In this document: piece by piece, positions 1 to 7,763 of the stretch
How the letters are laid out: each line of letters starts with the position of its first letter
Numbering within the stretch: position 1 is the first letter of the stretch
Assembly: GCA_963830725.1 (NCBI GenBank)
Contig: CAWHNO010000017.1
Span: 411,548-475,547, forward strand
DNA: 64,000 nucleotides
Direction of reading: 5' to 3'
Source: DASSUW01 sp963830725
Lineage (GTDB): Bacteria; Actinomycetota; Thermoleophilia; Solirubrobacterales; Solirubrobacteraceae
Notes under the pieces: model-generated
Seen by the model: the letters and a program-made list of their open reading frames with translations, nothing else
Database searches by the model: none
What the model was told of the DNA's origin: nothing
Translations under genes and position numbers: made by a program

Positions 1-750
1 GGCTTCGCCACGTTGGCGTCGCACTTCCCGGACCGCACCGTGGTCACGTATGACCCGCGCGGCCTCGGCCGCAGCACCCGCAAGGACGGCCGGGTCGACA
101 ATGCGCCCACGGTCCAGGCGAACGACGTGCACGCCGTCATCGAGGCGCTCGGCGCCGGCCCGGTCGAGATGTTCGCGAGCAGTGGCGGCGCGGTGACCGC
201 GCTCGCGCTCGTGGCGGCGTATCCCGATGACGTGGTCACCTTGGTGGCACACGAGCCGCCGCTCATCCCCGTGCTCCCCGACGCCGCGGCGGCCGAGCGC
301 GCCCGCGCCGGCATTCGCGACACGTACGAGGCCAAGGGGTCGGGTGCCGGCATGGCGGCCTTCATCGCGATGACGTCCTGGCAAGGCGAGTTCACCGACG
401 GGTACTTCGCCCAGCCGGCGGCGGATCCCGCCGCGTTCGGGATGCCGACCGAGGACGACGGCTCGCGCGACGACCCGCTGCTGTCCGACCGATCCTGGGC
501 GGTCAGCAGCTATCGCCCCGACGTCGACGCGCTGACCGCCGCGCCCACGCGCCTCGTGATCGCGGTGGGCGAGGAGTCCCAGGGCACCTTCACCGGGCGG
601 ACGGCGGTGGCCACCGCCGAACTGCTCGGTCAGCAGGCGACCGTGTTCCCCAGCCACCACGGCGGCTTCCTCGGCGGCGAGTTCGGATACGCCGGCCAAC
701 CCGAGGCCTTCGCGCGCAGACTTCGCGAGGTCCTCGGCGACGACAACTGA
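1..750 (+). CDS. alpha/beta hydrolase, 5'-truncated by window edge
   Basis: The reading frame is open from base 1, so the true start lies outside the window; what is visible is about 249 residues. An alpha/beta-hydrolase fold is suggested by a strand-turn resembling the DPRGLGRS segment near residue 20 and a nucleophile-elbow-like MFASSGGA (the family motif is G-x-S-x-G; here the first Gly is Ala). A late HHGG segment supplies a candidate catalytic His. The oxyanion HG motif that normally sits at the N-terminus is missing with the rest of the start. Substrate cannot be inferred. The next gene is convergent. Confidence 0.8.
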   Translation, partial: GFATLASHFPDRTVVTYDPRGLGRSTRKDGRVDNAPTVQANDVHAVIEALGAGPVEMFASSGGAVTALALVAAYPDDVVTLVAHEPPLIPVLPDAAAAERARAGIRDTYEAKGSGAGMAAFIAMTSWQGEFTDGYFAQPAADPAAFGMPTEDDGSRDDPLLSDRSWAVSSYRPDVDALTAAPTRLVIAVGEESQGTFTGRTAVATAELLGQQATVFPSHHGGFLGGEFGYAGQPEAFARRLREVLGDDN

Positions 751-1038
751 CCGCTAGCGATTTCCGCGAAGAGCACGTGAGCACGCACCGGCCGGTTGCA
801 TCGCGAAACCTGACCCGCGGTTCCCGCGGGCGACTCGCGGGGTTTGTCAATTCGCTGGCGCTGCGACGGCGCTGCGGTCAGAGCCGATACGCACACGCTC
901 ACCATTCGCCCGAACCTCGCGTATAACGCCGCGCGCGGAATGGCAGCCACTCCAGACACCGACGGGCCATGGCGGGCAAGGACGCCCGTCCCCGCCGCCG
1001 CCGATCTGACTCCGCAAGCGCGGTGTCGGCGCTCGCCC

Positions 1039-1779
1039 TCAGCGGCAGCACTCGTCCTGGCAGGTCTCGCCCTCGATCGCGAACCCGTCCAGCGGCGAGC
1101 CGACACAGCAGCCGTCGCCGCTCCAGGCCTCCAAGCCCTCCTTGACCGCGACGGCGGCGATCAGCAGACCGACGACGGGGTCGAGCCACCAGGCGCCGGC
1201 GATCGCGTTGCCGGCCAGGCCGATCAGCAGTGCGCCGGCCAGGTAGGCGCAGAGCACGTTCTGGCGGCCCTCGCCCTTGGTCGCGGCCGATCCGATCTGC
1301 TCGGCGATGCGCTGTTTGGCGACGCCGAGCAGCGGCATGGTGATCAGGCTCCAGACCGCCAACGCCATCCCGAGCACGCTGACGTCGGCGTGCTCGGCGC
1401 CGGCGAGCGCGCGCACGGACTCGAACGCGACGTACGGGGCGAGCAGGAAGAACTGGACGGCGACGAGCTTCTGGGCGCGCTGCTCGGCGGTCTGTGACAT
1501 CACCCGCGAGCCGGTGAAGCGCCAGATGATGATCACGCTGGCAAAGCCCTCGATCGCGGAGTCCAGGCCGAAGCCGACGAGCGCGATCGAGCCGGCCATG
1601 ATGCCGGCCACGAGCGCCACGACGCCCTCGACGCTCATCGCCCCGAGCGAGAGCCACGACAGAAGCCGCACCCGCCCGGCGAGCTGGCGGTAGCGCTCCG
1701 GCGAGATCGCTGCGGTCGGCCGGGCGCCGTTCCGGGTCGCTCTCGGCGCGGCGAGCGGAAGCCCGACGGGCGCGCTCAC
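1039..1779 (-). CDS. cation diffusion facilitator (metal efflux)
   Basis: This membrane protein has several hydrophobic segments, including one with GFGLDSAIEGFAS, the D-x3-E-type arrangement typical of CDF helix II, and a later segment with WWLDPVVGLLIA, matching CDF helix V. CDF proteins exchange divalent cations such as Zn or Cd for protons. The extreme C-terminus is cysteine-rich (SGDGCC and CQDECCR), a likely cytosolic metal-binding tail. I chose the GTG at 1779 because it overlaps the stop of the upstream ArsR gene by four bases, giving translational coupling. The metal is probably Cd, Zn or Pb, inferred from the regulator. Confidence 0.88.
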   Translation of the reverse strand: MSAPVGLPLAAPRATRNGARPTAAISPERYRQLAGRVRLLSWLSLGAMSVEGVVALVAGIMAGSIALVGFGLDSAIEGFASVIIIWRFTGSRVMSQTAEQRAQKLVAVQFFLLAPYVAFESVRALAGAEHADVSVLGMALAVWSLITMPLLGVAKQRIAEQIGSAATKGEGRQNVLCAYLAGALLIGLAGNAIAGAWWLDPVVGLLIAAVAVKEGLEAWSGDGCCVGSPLDGFAIEGETCQDECCR

Positions 1780-2138
1780 GCGCTCACCGGCGCCGTGTCG
1801 GTGACGGCGGCCAGCAGGGCGCGGCCGCGGCCCGTGAGCTCGTACATGACCATCTTGCCCTGGCGGCTCGACACGGCCAGCCGCGCGGCGCGGAGCGCGC
1901 GGACATGGTGGGAGACGAGCTTCTCGTCGCGCGCGACGATCCAGGCGAGGTCGCAGACGCACGCGCTGCCGCTCTCGGCCAGCGCGATCGCGACCGCCAG
2001 CCGGGTCGGGTCGCCGAGCGCCTTCGCGCCGGCCGCCCAGCCCTCAACCGCCAGCGGCGGCGGCAGTCGGCGGCGCGCCGCCTCGGCCTTGGGGAGGTCC
2101 AGGCACAGCAGTTCGCAGGTGTCGCGTTCGATCGCCAC
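1776..2138 (-). CDS. ArsR/SmtB-family metal sensor, CadC-like
   Basis: A 120-residue winged-helix repressor. The N-terminus carries CELLC and the DNA-recognition region is preceded by ACVCDLAW. Paired cysteines in the N-terminal arm plus a CVC motif before the recognition helix define the CadC/CmtR-type soft-metal site (Cd, Pb, sometimes Zn). The recognition segment VSHHVRALRAARLA is typical. The stop overlaps the start of the CDF gene, so sensor and exporter are made together. The protein most likely represses its own operon from a dyad just upstream. Family assignment is firm; metal identity is inference. Confidence 0.9.
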   Translation of the reverse strand: MAIERDTCELLCLDLPKAEAARRRLPPPLAVEGWAAGAKALGDPTRLAVAIALAESGSACVCDLAWIVARDEKLVSHHVRALRAARLAVSSRQGKMVMYELTGRGRALLAAVTDTAPVSA

Positions 2139-2158
2139 GATCGCAGCGTAGCGTCATT

Positions 2159-2172
2159 CGCACGTTCGTGCG
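2159..2172. promoter_or_regulatory. candidate ArsR operator
   Basis: A 14-bp perfect palindrome, CGCACG-TT-CGTGCG, begins 21 bp upstream of the ArsR start codon. Position and symmetry fit an autoregulatory operator, although it does not look like the classic AT-rich ArsR box. Confidence 0.35.
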
Positions 2173-2188
2173 GGCGTTCGCGCGTGGT

Positions 2189-2575
2189 TCACGGTCGCTC
2201 GGCTCTTGCTCCCGTCGTGAACATGCAGCGTCCCTCGGCGCAGGCGTCTTGGGCTTGCACGATCCGGCGCCGGAGGGCGTTGAGTTCGGCGAGTTTGGCC
2301 TCGACGCGGTCGAGGACCGCTTGCAGACGCCATTGCTCGGTTTCGCAGGTGGCTCCGCCGGCGTCGTGCGCGGCGAGCGCGTCGACGGCGTCGGTGAGCG
2401 TGAACCCGATGGCTTGGAGCTGACGCGTGAGACGGATGCGCTCGACAGTGCCGGGCTCGTAGTCGCGGTAGCCGGACTCGGTCCGCGCCGGCGGCGGCAG
2501 GATCCCGACGCGCTCGTAGAAGCGGACGGTGTCGACGGTCACGCCGGCCTGGTCGGCGATCTCACCGATCTTCAT
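2189..2575 (-). CDS. MerR-family regulator, module 1
   Basis: About 128 residues starting at MKIGEIADQAGV, the canonical MerR helix-turn-helix start, followed by the TVRFYERVGIL wing segment. After the dimerisation helix there are cysteines at ATCETE and in DACAEGRCMF, a plausible effector-binding loop for thiophilic metals or a disulfide, though the spacing is not that of the mercury-type MerR. Upstream in-frame methionines exist, but the 2575 ATG gives the normal family N-terminus. It is divergent from a Cys-Cys protein across a textbook MerR promoter. Confidence 0.88.
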   Translation of the reverse strand: MKIGEIADQAGVTVDTVRFYERVGILPPPARTESGYRDYEPGTVERIRLTRQLQAIGFTLTDAVDALAAHDAGGATCETEQWRLQAVLDRVEAKLAELNALRRRIVQAQDACAEGRCMFTTGARAERP

Positions 2576-2585
2576 GCGGTGGCTC

Positions 2586-2616
2586 TTGACTCTGGACCAT
2601 ACTCCAGAGTTTACGC
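2586..2616 (+). promoter_or_regulatory. MerR-type promoter/operator, module 1
   Basis: A TTGACT -35 box (2586-2591) is followed by the perfect inverted repeat ACTCTGGA-N6-TCCAGAGT (2589-2610) and a weak -10 near 2610-2616. The over-long 18-19 bp spacer holding a dyad is the hallmark of MerR-activated promoters. It reads into the gene at 2625. Confidence 0.78.
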
Positions 2617-2624
2617 TGCCGGGC

Positions 2625-3089
2625 ATGACGACCTCTCTTCATATCCCGGCCCAGCCCGGCGTGGCGATCGCGTGCGACATGAGCACGGCCGCCGATACGC
2701 CGGACGAGCGCTTGCAGGCGTACCGCGTTCTGTTCGAGCGCGCGTTGGTGCGTCGTGAGCGGCGCGAGAAGGACGTGATGTTCGTCTTCCGCGCCGACGA
2801 CGGCACGCTCGCGACGGTCGAGGACCTCGCTCGCCGCGAGGCGGCCTGCTGCCCGTTCCTGGACTACCGCGTCGAGACCGTCGGCGACGAGATCGTGTGG
2901 ACGACGACCAACGTCGTCGCCGGTGCGGAACGCGCGGCCGTGGACGCGACCCTCGACGCGTTCTACGCGCTGCCCGACCATGCCGGCTCGGACGTCGCCG
3001 GCTTTCTCGGCCGGCTCGCCGATCGCGGCGTCGATGTCGTGGAGACCGACGCCGGGCGGTTCCGGTGGAGCGGTTCAGCGGCGGGGTGA
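2625..3089 (+). CDS. MerR-controlled small protein with vicinal Cys-Cys motif, copy 1
   Basis: A soluble protein of 154 residues with no signal peptide. The diagnostic segment is LARREAACCPFLDYRVE, a vicinal cysteine pair before a beta strand, followed by GDEIVWT. The same core recurs in the second module at 4.4 kb (AAESKCCAFLAFEL). I do not know a named function. The divergent MerR gene and dedicated MerR promoter suggest binding or modification of a thiophilic metal or thiol-reactive toxin. The ATG at 2625 sits directly downstream of the operator; a longer reading would run through it. The 3' end overlaps the convergent SnoaL-like gene by about 15 bp. Confidence 0.72.
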   Translation: MTTSLHIPAQPGVAIACDMSTAADTPDERLQAYRVLFERALVRRERREKDVMFVFRADDGTLATVEDLARREAACCPFLDYRVETVGDEIVWTTTNVVAGAERAAVDATLDAFYALPDHAGSDVAGFLGRLADRGVDVVETDAGRFRWSGSAAG

Positions 3090-3493
3090 AAGCCCGAGCT
3101 GCCGCTCGCGCGAGCGGGTGTCCTCGATGCCCCACGCCTCGCTGATCCGTCCGTCGCGGACGCGGAAGATGTAGACCTCGTCGACGCGCTCGAAGCGCCG
3201 GCCCGGTCGGCGGGTTGCCGCGCCATGCGCCGAGGTGGGTGCCCGAGCAGCGGAATCGCCCGACGACCTTCTCGTCCTCGGCGATCAGCTCGACGATCTC
3301 CATCTGCACGTCCGGGAAGCTCTCGCGAAACGGTGCGATCCAGCGGCGGGCGCCGGCGGCCATCTGCGGGCTGTAGAGCTCGTCGATGAGCTCCAAGCGC
3401 CCGCTGTTGAGGACCTCCTCGATCAGTCGTCGCACGACCGCCTTCGGATCCGCGGCTCGCTGTCGGCCCGGTGTTCTCGGCTTGGACCGACAT
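3075..3493 (-). CDS. SnoaL-like / nuclear transport factor 2-fold protein, frameshifted
   Basis: Joining three frames gives a protein of about 138 residues. The core reads KAVVRRLIEEVLNSGRLELI, then FRESFPDVQMEIVELIAEDE and FRCSGTHLGAW, then a C-terminal EVYIFRVRDGRISEAWGIED. This is the SnoaL-like ester-cyclase/NTF2 cone fold, found in many small binding proteins and enzymes. Frameshifts lie near 3425 and 3215. It follows the small membrane gene on the same strand and probably shares the leftward MerR promoter. Substrate unknown. Whether the frameshifts are real cannot be decided from one sequence. Confidence 0.65.
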
Positions 3494-3502
3494 GCCCGGC
3501 TC

Positions 3503-3766
3503 CTACAGCTCGGGGGCCGGCGCTCGACGTGCCGTGCGGCGGCGCCACGCGAGCGCGCCGGCGGGGATGGCGGCGCATAGCGCGAGCGCCAGGGCACGAC
3601 GCCGCCGGCGCCGGCCAGGAGCCCGAACCCGAGGCCGCCGACCGCACCGGCGATCGCGGGTCCGGCCAGAGCAGGCGAGCAGCATTACCGCGCCGAGGCC
3701 GAGGATCGAACGCGTGGGGCGAGTCGACGACGAGGCGGGCTGATCAGACTTGACGGGCAGGCACAT
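3503..3766 (-). CDS. small membrane protein downstream of a MerR operator, frameshifted
   Basis: It starts MCLPVKSDQ, then a first hydrophobic segment ILGLGAVMLLAC. After one frameshift it reads AIAGAVGGLGFGLLAGAGG, returning to the original frame as ALALALCAAIPAGALAWRRR before a basic tail. Two to three transmembrane helices with N-terminal cysteines would suit a small metal-transport or membrane accessory protein, but no family is recognised with confidence. It is the first gene behind the leftward copy of the module-2 MerR operator. Confidence 0.5.
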   Translation of the reverse strand: MCLPVKSDQPASSSTRPTRSILGLGAVMLLACSGRTRDRRCGRRPRVRAPGRRRRRRALALALCAAIPAGALAWRRRTARRAPAPEL

Positions 3767-3807
3767 GAGCAGGGCGTCTCCTAGGTCAACGACAGCGTGC
3801 CCGGCCC

Positions 3808-3838
3808 ACCTTGCACCTTGAAGTCGTGTTCAAGTCAA
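3808..3838 (-). promoter_or_regulatory. MerR operator, module 2, leftward copy
   Basis: The dyad CTTGAA-N6-TTCAAG occupies 3817-3834. Read on the minus strand it is preceded by TTGACT (3838-3833), so the promoter would fire leftward into the small membrane gene. The same 18-bp dyad, extended and inverted, lies at 4321-4338. Confidence 0.65.
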
Positions 3839-3844
3839 GTCCCG

Positions 3845-4303
3845 TCAGCGGCGTCGGACGTGGCGCACGTCGAGGTCGATGTCCGCGGCCGGCGGCAGCA
3901 GGGTCGGGTCGACGAACAGCCCGCACACGTCCACGCTCTCGCAGTCGCAGTGCTGGGCGACCTTCAGCCAGTGCTTGACCGCCTGCGCGCGCGTGATCAA
4001 CGCGTCGATGTGCGGCAGCTTGTCGTCGGCGAGCGCGCGGATGTGGGCGCTCGCGTCGGCAGTACGGTTCTCCGGTCCGGTGAGCGGCGCGATCTCCTCC
4101 AGGCTCAGGCCGGCGCGCTGGGCGACGTCGATGATCGAGAGCCGATGCAGCAGCTCCGGCCGGTAGCGGCGCTGTCCGCCCACGCGCTCGGGTTCGGGGA
4201 GCACGCCGACGCGTTCGTAGAAGCGGATGTGCGACGTGTTCAGGCCGGCTTGCGCGGCGAGCTGGCCGATGGTGAGCAGCGGTTCCTGCGTCGAGGTGGG
4301 CAT
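3845..4303 (-). CDS. MerR/SoxR-type regulator, module 2
   Basis: About 152 residues: helix-turn-helix TIGQLAAQAGLNTSHIRFYE, a dimerisation helix, and a C-terminal cluster CDCESVDVC followed by GLFVDP. A C-x-C-x5-C cluster resembles but is not identical to the SoxR [2Fe-2S] motif (C-x2-C-x-C-x5-C), so either a degenerate cluster or a metal/thiol site is possible. GTG 4309 is an alternative start. The gene is flanked on both sides by inverted copies of one operator, pointing outward. Confidence 0.82.
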   Translation of the reverse strand: MPTSTQEPLLTIGQLAAQAGLNTSHIRFYERVGVLPEPERVGGQRRYRPELLHRLSIIDVAQRAGLSLEEIAPLTGPENRTADASAHIRALADDKLPHIDALITRAQAVKHWLKVAQHCDCESVDVCGLFVDPTLLPPAADIDLDVRHVRRR

Positions 4304-4316
4304 GAGCACGCGGTCC

Positions 4317-4347
4317 TTGACTTGAAGTCGTGTTCAAGGTGCACGGT
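4317..4347 (+). promoter_or_regulatory. MerR operator, module 2, rightward copy
   Basis: TTGACT (4317-4322) overlaps the dyad CTTGAA-N6-TTCAAG (4321-4338). The -10 is weak (CACGGT at 19 bp spacing), as is usual for MerR-activated promoters. It reads into the second Cys-Cys gene at 4381. Confidence 0.65.
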
Positions 4348-4380
4348 AGAAGGTGCCCGATCCCGATCAAGGACCGTCCG

Positions 4381-4690
4381 ATGACCGATCTCCCGATCGC
4401 CTGCACCCTGACCGCCGACGGCATGACCGCCCGCATGGCGCTGATCGACACGCTCGCCGCCGACGGCCTGCTGGACCGCAGCCCGACCGACACCGGGCAT
4501 GCGCGTCCGGCTGCGCGACCGCCCCGACATCGAGCAGCGCACGCGCGAGCTCGTGGCCGCGGAGTCCAAATGCTGCGCGTTCCTGGCCTTCGAGCTCGGC
4601 CGCGAGAACGGCCACCTGGTGCTCGACATCTCCGGGCCCGAGGACGCCCGGCCGGTGATCGACATGTTCTTCGCGCGCGAGGTGACTTGA
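4381..4690 (+). CDS. small protein with vicinal Cys-Cys motif, copy 2, frameshifted
   Basis: The first part reads MTDLPIACTLTADGM and continues to about 4497. A one-base shift in a GGG run moves the frame to MRVRLRDRPDIEQRT, then AAESKCCAFLAFELG and ARPVIDMFF. The Cys-Cys motif before a beta strand, length (about 102 residues) and regulatory setting make it a paralogue of the protein at 2625. The vicinal cysteines are the obvious candidate active or binding site. The simplest explanation of the shift is a homopolymer error. Function not known. Confidence 0.62.
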
Positions 4691-4793
4691 GCGACGACTC
4701 GCGTACCGTCGTAGCGTTGGTGGCGATGAGCGTCGCCGTCCACATGGCCGCGGTCGGCAGCCGGTCGGCCGAGCCGACCGATTTGCGGGTCCG

Positions 4794-5109
4794 ATGAAGC
4801 GCTTGATCGCGCCGCTGGTCCTCGTCGTCGCCGTCGGCCTCGCGCTCGTCCTCACCAGCGGCGATGAACAGGAACCCGCCGGCGCGTCGGCCTCCGGACG
4901 TCTCGGTCGCGCGACTCGAAGGCGAGGACGTGTTCGCGCTCTCACAGCTCGCTGCGGCCGAGACGCCCACGCTGTTGTGGTTCTGGGCGCCGTGGTGCCA
5001 GATCTGCAACCACGAGGCGCCGGCCATCGAACAGCTCTCCGCGGACGCCCGCGGTGAGCTCGGCGCGTTCGACACCGGCGACGTCATCGACGCCGCCCGC
5101 ACGCTCTGA
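4794..5109 (+). CDS. thioredoxin-like exported protein, frameshifted and shortened
   Basis: It opens with an export signal, MKRLIAPLVLVVAVGLALVL, then needs a frame change near 4865 to continue into a thioredoxin-like domain with TLLWFWAPWCQICNHEAPAI. W-C-Q-I-C is the redox-active CxxC. The domain ends early (about 80 residues after the frame change), short of the cis-Pro region of normal thioredoxins, so the 3' part is probably deleted. A reductant for cysteine-rich metal-binding proteins nearby is a reasonable guess but unsupported beyond proximity. Confidence 0.6.
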
Positions 5110-5140
5110 GCATTACGCGCGACATCCACACCGCACACCG

Positions 5141-6076
5141 ATGACCGGGACACCCCTGGCCGAGCGGATCACCGCCGCGCTGCTGCCGCTGGCGCTGCTC
5201 GCAGCGGCCGCGGCGCTGCTCCTGCCGTCGGAGCGGGCCGCGGAGCAAGGCGACCTCGTGCTCGCCGCGCTCGTCGCGGTCACCGCGCTGGGGATCGCGC
5301 CACGAGAGCTGTGGGATCTTCGCGACCGCTGGCAGGCCGTCCTCGCGCTGTCGCTGGCCCCGTTCGCGGTGCTCGTGCCTCTCGCCTGGGCGATCAGCCG
5401 CCTGTTCGAGAGCCCGATTCGCGAAGGCGTGCTCGCCCTCGGGATCACCTCAACGGAGGTCGCCGCCGTCGGGCTCGTCGCACTGGCCGCCGGCGACGCC
5501 GCGCTGGCGCTCGGCGCGCTCGCCGGATCGCTGATCGCCGCCGCCACCATCGGTCCCGTCCTCATCGGGCTCCTCGCCGACCCCAACACCGGCGCTGACA
5601 CGGGCTCGCTGCTCGGCCGCTTCGCCCTCGTGGTCCTGCTCCCCCTCGCCGCCGCGGTCGCCGCGCGCGCCCTCTGGCCGCGGCTGGCACGCGGCGAACC
5701 CTGGTACGCGGCCGCCTCCACCGTGGCCGTCGTCGTGCTGATCTACGCCGCCGTGAGCGGCAGCAACGCCGGCGACGACCTGCTTCCCGCGCTCGGCGCC
5801 GGCGCGGCCTTCCTTGCGCTCTCCGCGATCCCCGCCCTGGCCGCCGCGCGCCTCGTGAGCCCGCACCGGCGATCGGCTGTCGCGTTGGCGATCTGGCTGC
5901 GCGACTTCGCCGTCGCCGCCACGCTTGCCACGCAGGCGTTCGGCACACCGGCGGCAACCGTGGGCGGTATCTACGGCGTGCTCATGCTGATCGCCGGCGC
6001 GCTCGCCACCGCCGCGCTACGACACCGCGAGCACCGGGCAGACCAGCCCCCCGCCGCAGCCGTCGATCGTGCGTGA
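5141..6076 (+). CDS. BASS/SBF-like membrane transporter
   Basis: A protein of about 311 residues that is almost entirely hydrophobic, with about nine or ten helices. The central stretch GVLALGITSTEVAAVGLVAL resembles the discontinuous crossover helix of the bile acid:sodium symporter / ArsB-like superfamily, with LIAAATIGPVLIGLLA following. The ATG at 5141 is preferred over upstream starts that overlap the thioredoxin gene. Substrate unknown; its place at the end of a metal/thiol block hints at an anionic or metalloid substrate, which is inference. Confidence 0.62.
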   Translation: MTGTPLAERITAALLPLALLAAAAALLLPSERAAEQGDLVLAALVAVTALGIAPRELWDLRDRWQAVLALSLAPFAVLVPLAWAISRLFESPIREGVLALGITSTEVAAVGLVALAAGDAALALGALAGSLIAAATIGPVLIGLLADPNTGADTGSLLGRFALVVLLPLAAAVAARALWPRLARGEPWYAAASTVAVVVLIYAAVSGSNAGDDLLPALGAGAAFLALSAIPALAAARLVSPHRRSAVALAIWLRDFAVAATLATQAFGTPAATVGGIYGVLMLIAGALATAALRHREHRADQPPAAAVDRA

Positions 6077-6140
6077 CGCATAGCGCGGGCGGATGACGAG
6101 CACCCGGTCGCGCGCCGCGTTGGCGCCAGGCGTGGTTGCT

Positions 6141-6704
6141 TCAGCTCGTGCGGGTGGTGATTGCCCGTAGGGCGAGTTGGAGCCAGCGGGCGCGGTCTTC
6201 TGCGGGCCGGTCGGTTGGGGCGGTGGTGAAGAGCAGATAGAGGTCGGCGACGGTGACGTCGGGGTGAACATCGCCGTCGGCCTGTGCGGCGTGGATGAGG
6301 TCGGCGAGCGCGGCGCCGGCGCGGTGCTCGGCGTCGGGGTCGCCTGGGGTTGCTCCGAGGGCGTGGGCTGCGGCTTTGACGGCGTGGTCTGATGCGGAGG
6401 CCTCGACGACGCGTTCGAGGAAGGCGCTGAGCTCGTCGAGGGCTCGCGCGCCCGAGGTTGCGCGCTTGAGGGCGGCGCCGGCGTCGTCGGCCACCTGCTC
6501 GACGTATTCGGCAACGACCGCGGCAACGAGATCGGTCTTGGTCGGGAAGTGGCGGTACAGCGTGCCGACCGCGACGCCCGCGGCCGCGGCGATCTCGTCC
6601 ATCCCGGCCTCGGGCCCGTGGAGCGTGATCTGCTCGCGCGCGGCGGCGAGGATCTTCTTGCGATTGCGGACGGCGTCGGCTCGTGGCGCGCGTGGCTGGG
6701 TCAC
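6141..6704 (-). CDS. TetR-family repressor
   Basis: 187 residues. The N-terminal helix-turn-helix is clear: RKKILAAAREQITLHGPEAG, then MDEIAAAAGVAVGTLYRHFP, the classic TetR recognition helix. The remaining helical domain would bind a ligand. GTG start at 6704. It is divergent from an SDR gene with two 14-bp dyads between them, the standard arrangement in which the repressor controls itself and the neighbouring oxidoreductase. Inducer unknown. Confidence 0.92.
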   Translation of the reverse strand: MTQPRAPRADAVRNRKKILAAAREQITLHGPEAGMDEIAAAAGVAVGTLYRHFPTKTDLVAAVVAEYVEQVADDAGAALKRATSGARALDELSAFLERVVEASASDHAVKAAAHALGATPGDPDAEHRAGAALADLIHAAQADGDVHPDVTVADLYLLFTTAPTDRPAEDRARWLQLALRAITTRTS

Positions 6705-6732
6705 GGAGCTTCCTCGTGGGCCTTGACAAACG

Positions 6733-6770
6733 TGAACTATGATTCATAATAGATCATGAACCAGCGTTCA
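6733..6770. promoter_or_regulatory. paired TetR operators in the TetR-SDR intergenic region
   Basis: Two 14-bp dyads of the same form, TGAAC-N4-(A/G)TTCA, lie at 6733-6746 and 6757-6770, centre to centre 24 bp apart. The region is strikingly AT-rich against its surroundings. The second ends 20 bp before the SDR start. Confidence 0.68.
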
Positions 6771-6790
6771 TCTTACACGAGGACCACGCC

Positions 6791-7621
6791 ATGACCACCA
6801 AGACCGCCCTCGTCACCGGAGCCTCCTCCGGCATCGGCGAGGTCACCGCCCTGAAGCTGCACGAGCTCGGCTACACCGTCTACGGCGCCGCGCGCCGCAC
6901 CGAGCGCCTCCAGCAGCTCGCGAGCCGCGGCATCCGGCCGTTGGCGATGGACGTCACCGACGACGACTCCATGCGCGCCGGTGTCGAGCAGATCGTCGCC
7001 GAGACCGGCCGCGTCGACGTCCTGGTCAACAACGCCGGCTATGGCTCCTACGGCGCCATCGAGGACGTGCCGCTCGACGAGGCGCGCCGCCAGTTCGACG
7101 TCAACGTGTTCGGCGCGATGCGCCTGACGCAGCTCGTGCTGCCGCACATGCGCGAGCAACGCAGTGGCACCGTCGTGAACATCAGCTCGATGGGCGGCAA
7201 GATCCACACGCCGCTCGGCGGCTGGTACCACGGCACCAAGTTCGCCGTCGAGGCCCTCAGCGACTGCCTGCGCCTGGAGGTCAAGCCGTTCGGCATCGAC
7301 GTCGTCGTCATCGAGCCCGGCGGCATCAAGACCGAATGGGGCGAGATCGCCCGCGAACGCCTCCTCGCGTCCTCCGGCTCGGGCGCCTACGCCGACCAGG
7401 CCAAGGCGATGGCCAGATCGCTCGGCGCGGACGCCAACAGCCGCCGGACCTCCCCGCCGACCGTGATCGCGAACGCGATCGCCAAGGCCGTCACCGCCAG
7501 CCGGCCGAAGACCCGCTACGCCGTCGGCTTCGGCGCCAAGCCGCTGATCGGCCTGCGCCGACTGCTCCCCGACCGCGCGTTCGACACCGTGATCGCCCGC
7601 GCCACCGGCCTGCCCCGCTGA
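6791..7621 (+). CDS. short-chain dehydrogenase/reductase
   Basis: 276 residues with all classical SDR features: cofactor loop TGASSGIG, a DVTD segment, VDVLVNNAGYG, a catalytic serine in VVNISSMGG, and the Y-x3-K dyad in WYHGTKFAVEAL, then EPGGIKTEW. The arginines in GAARRTERL after strand two favour NADP(H). It is a soluble oxidoreductase under TetR control. Members of this clade are often annotated only as oxidoreductase; the substrate is not predictable. Confidence 0.93.
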   Translation: MTTKTALVTGASSGIGEVTALKLHELGYTVYGAARRTERLQQLASRGIRPLAMDVTDDDSMRAGVEQIVAETGRVDVLVNNAGYGSYGAIEDVPLDEARRQFDVNVFGAMRLTQLVLPHMREQRSGTVVNISSMGGKIHTPLGGWYHGTKFAVEALSDCLRLEVKPFGIDVVVIEPGGIKTEWGEIARERLLASSGSGAYADQAKAMARSLGADANSRRTSPPTVIANAIAKAVTASRPKTRYAVGFGAKPLIGLRRLLPDRAFDTVIARATGLPR

Positions 7622-7763
7622 CCCGCCCCACCCCGATCGCACCGCATCTCCGCTTCCGAATACGTCGCCGATGCGCCCGTCCGGGCGTTCCCGCGGGAAC
7701 GCCTCCTCCCGCTTGTCGTCCGGACCGAAAGCCGACGAGGACGATGCGAGATGATCTTGGCGC

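Noticed and set aside
1030..1075. Sequence resembling the dispersed repeat (GCAGCACTCGTCCTGGCAGG)
   Set aside because: It encodes the conserved Cys-rich tail of the CDF protein and lacks the block order and spacing.
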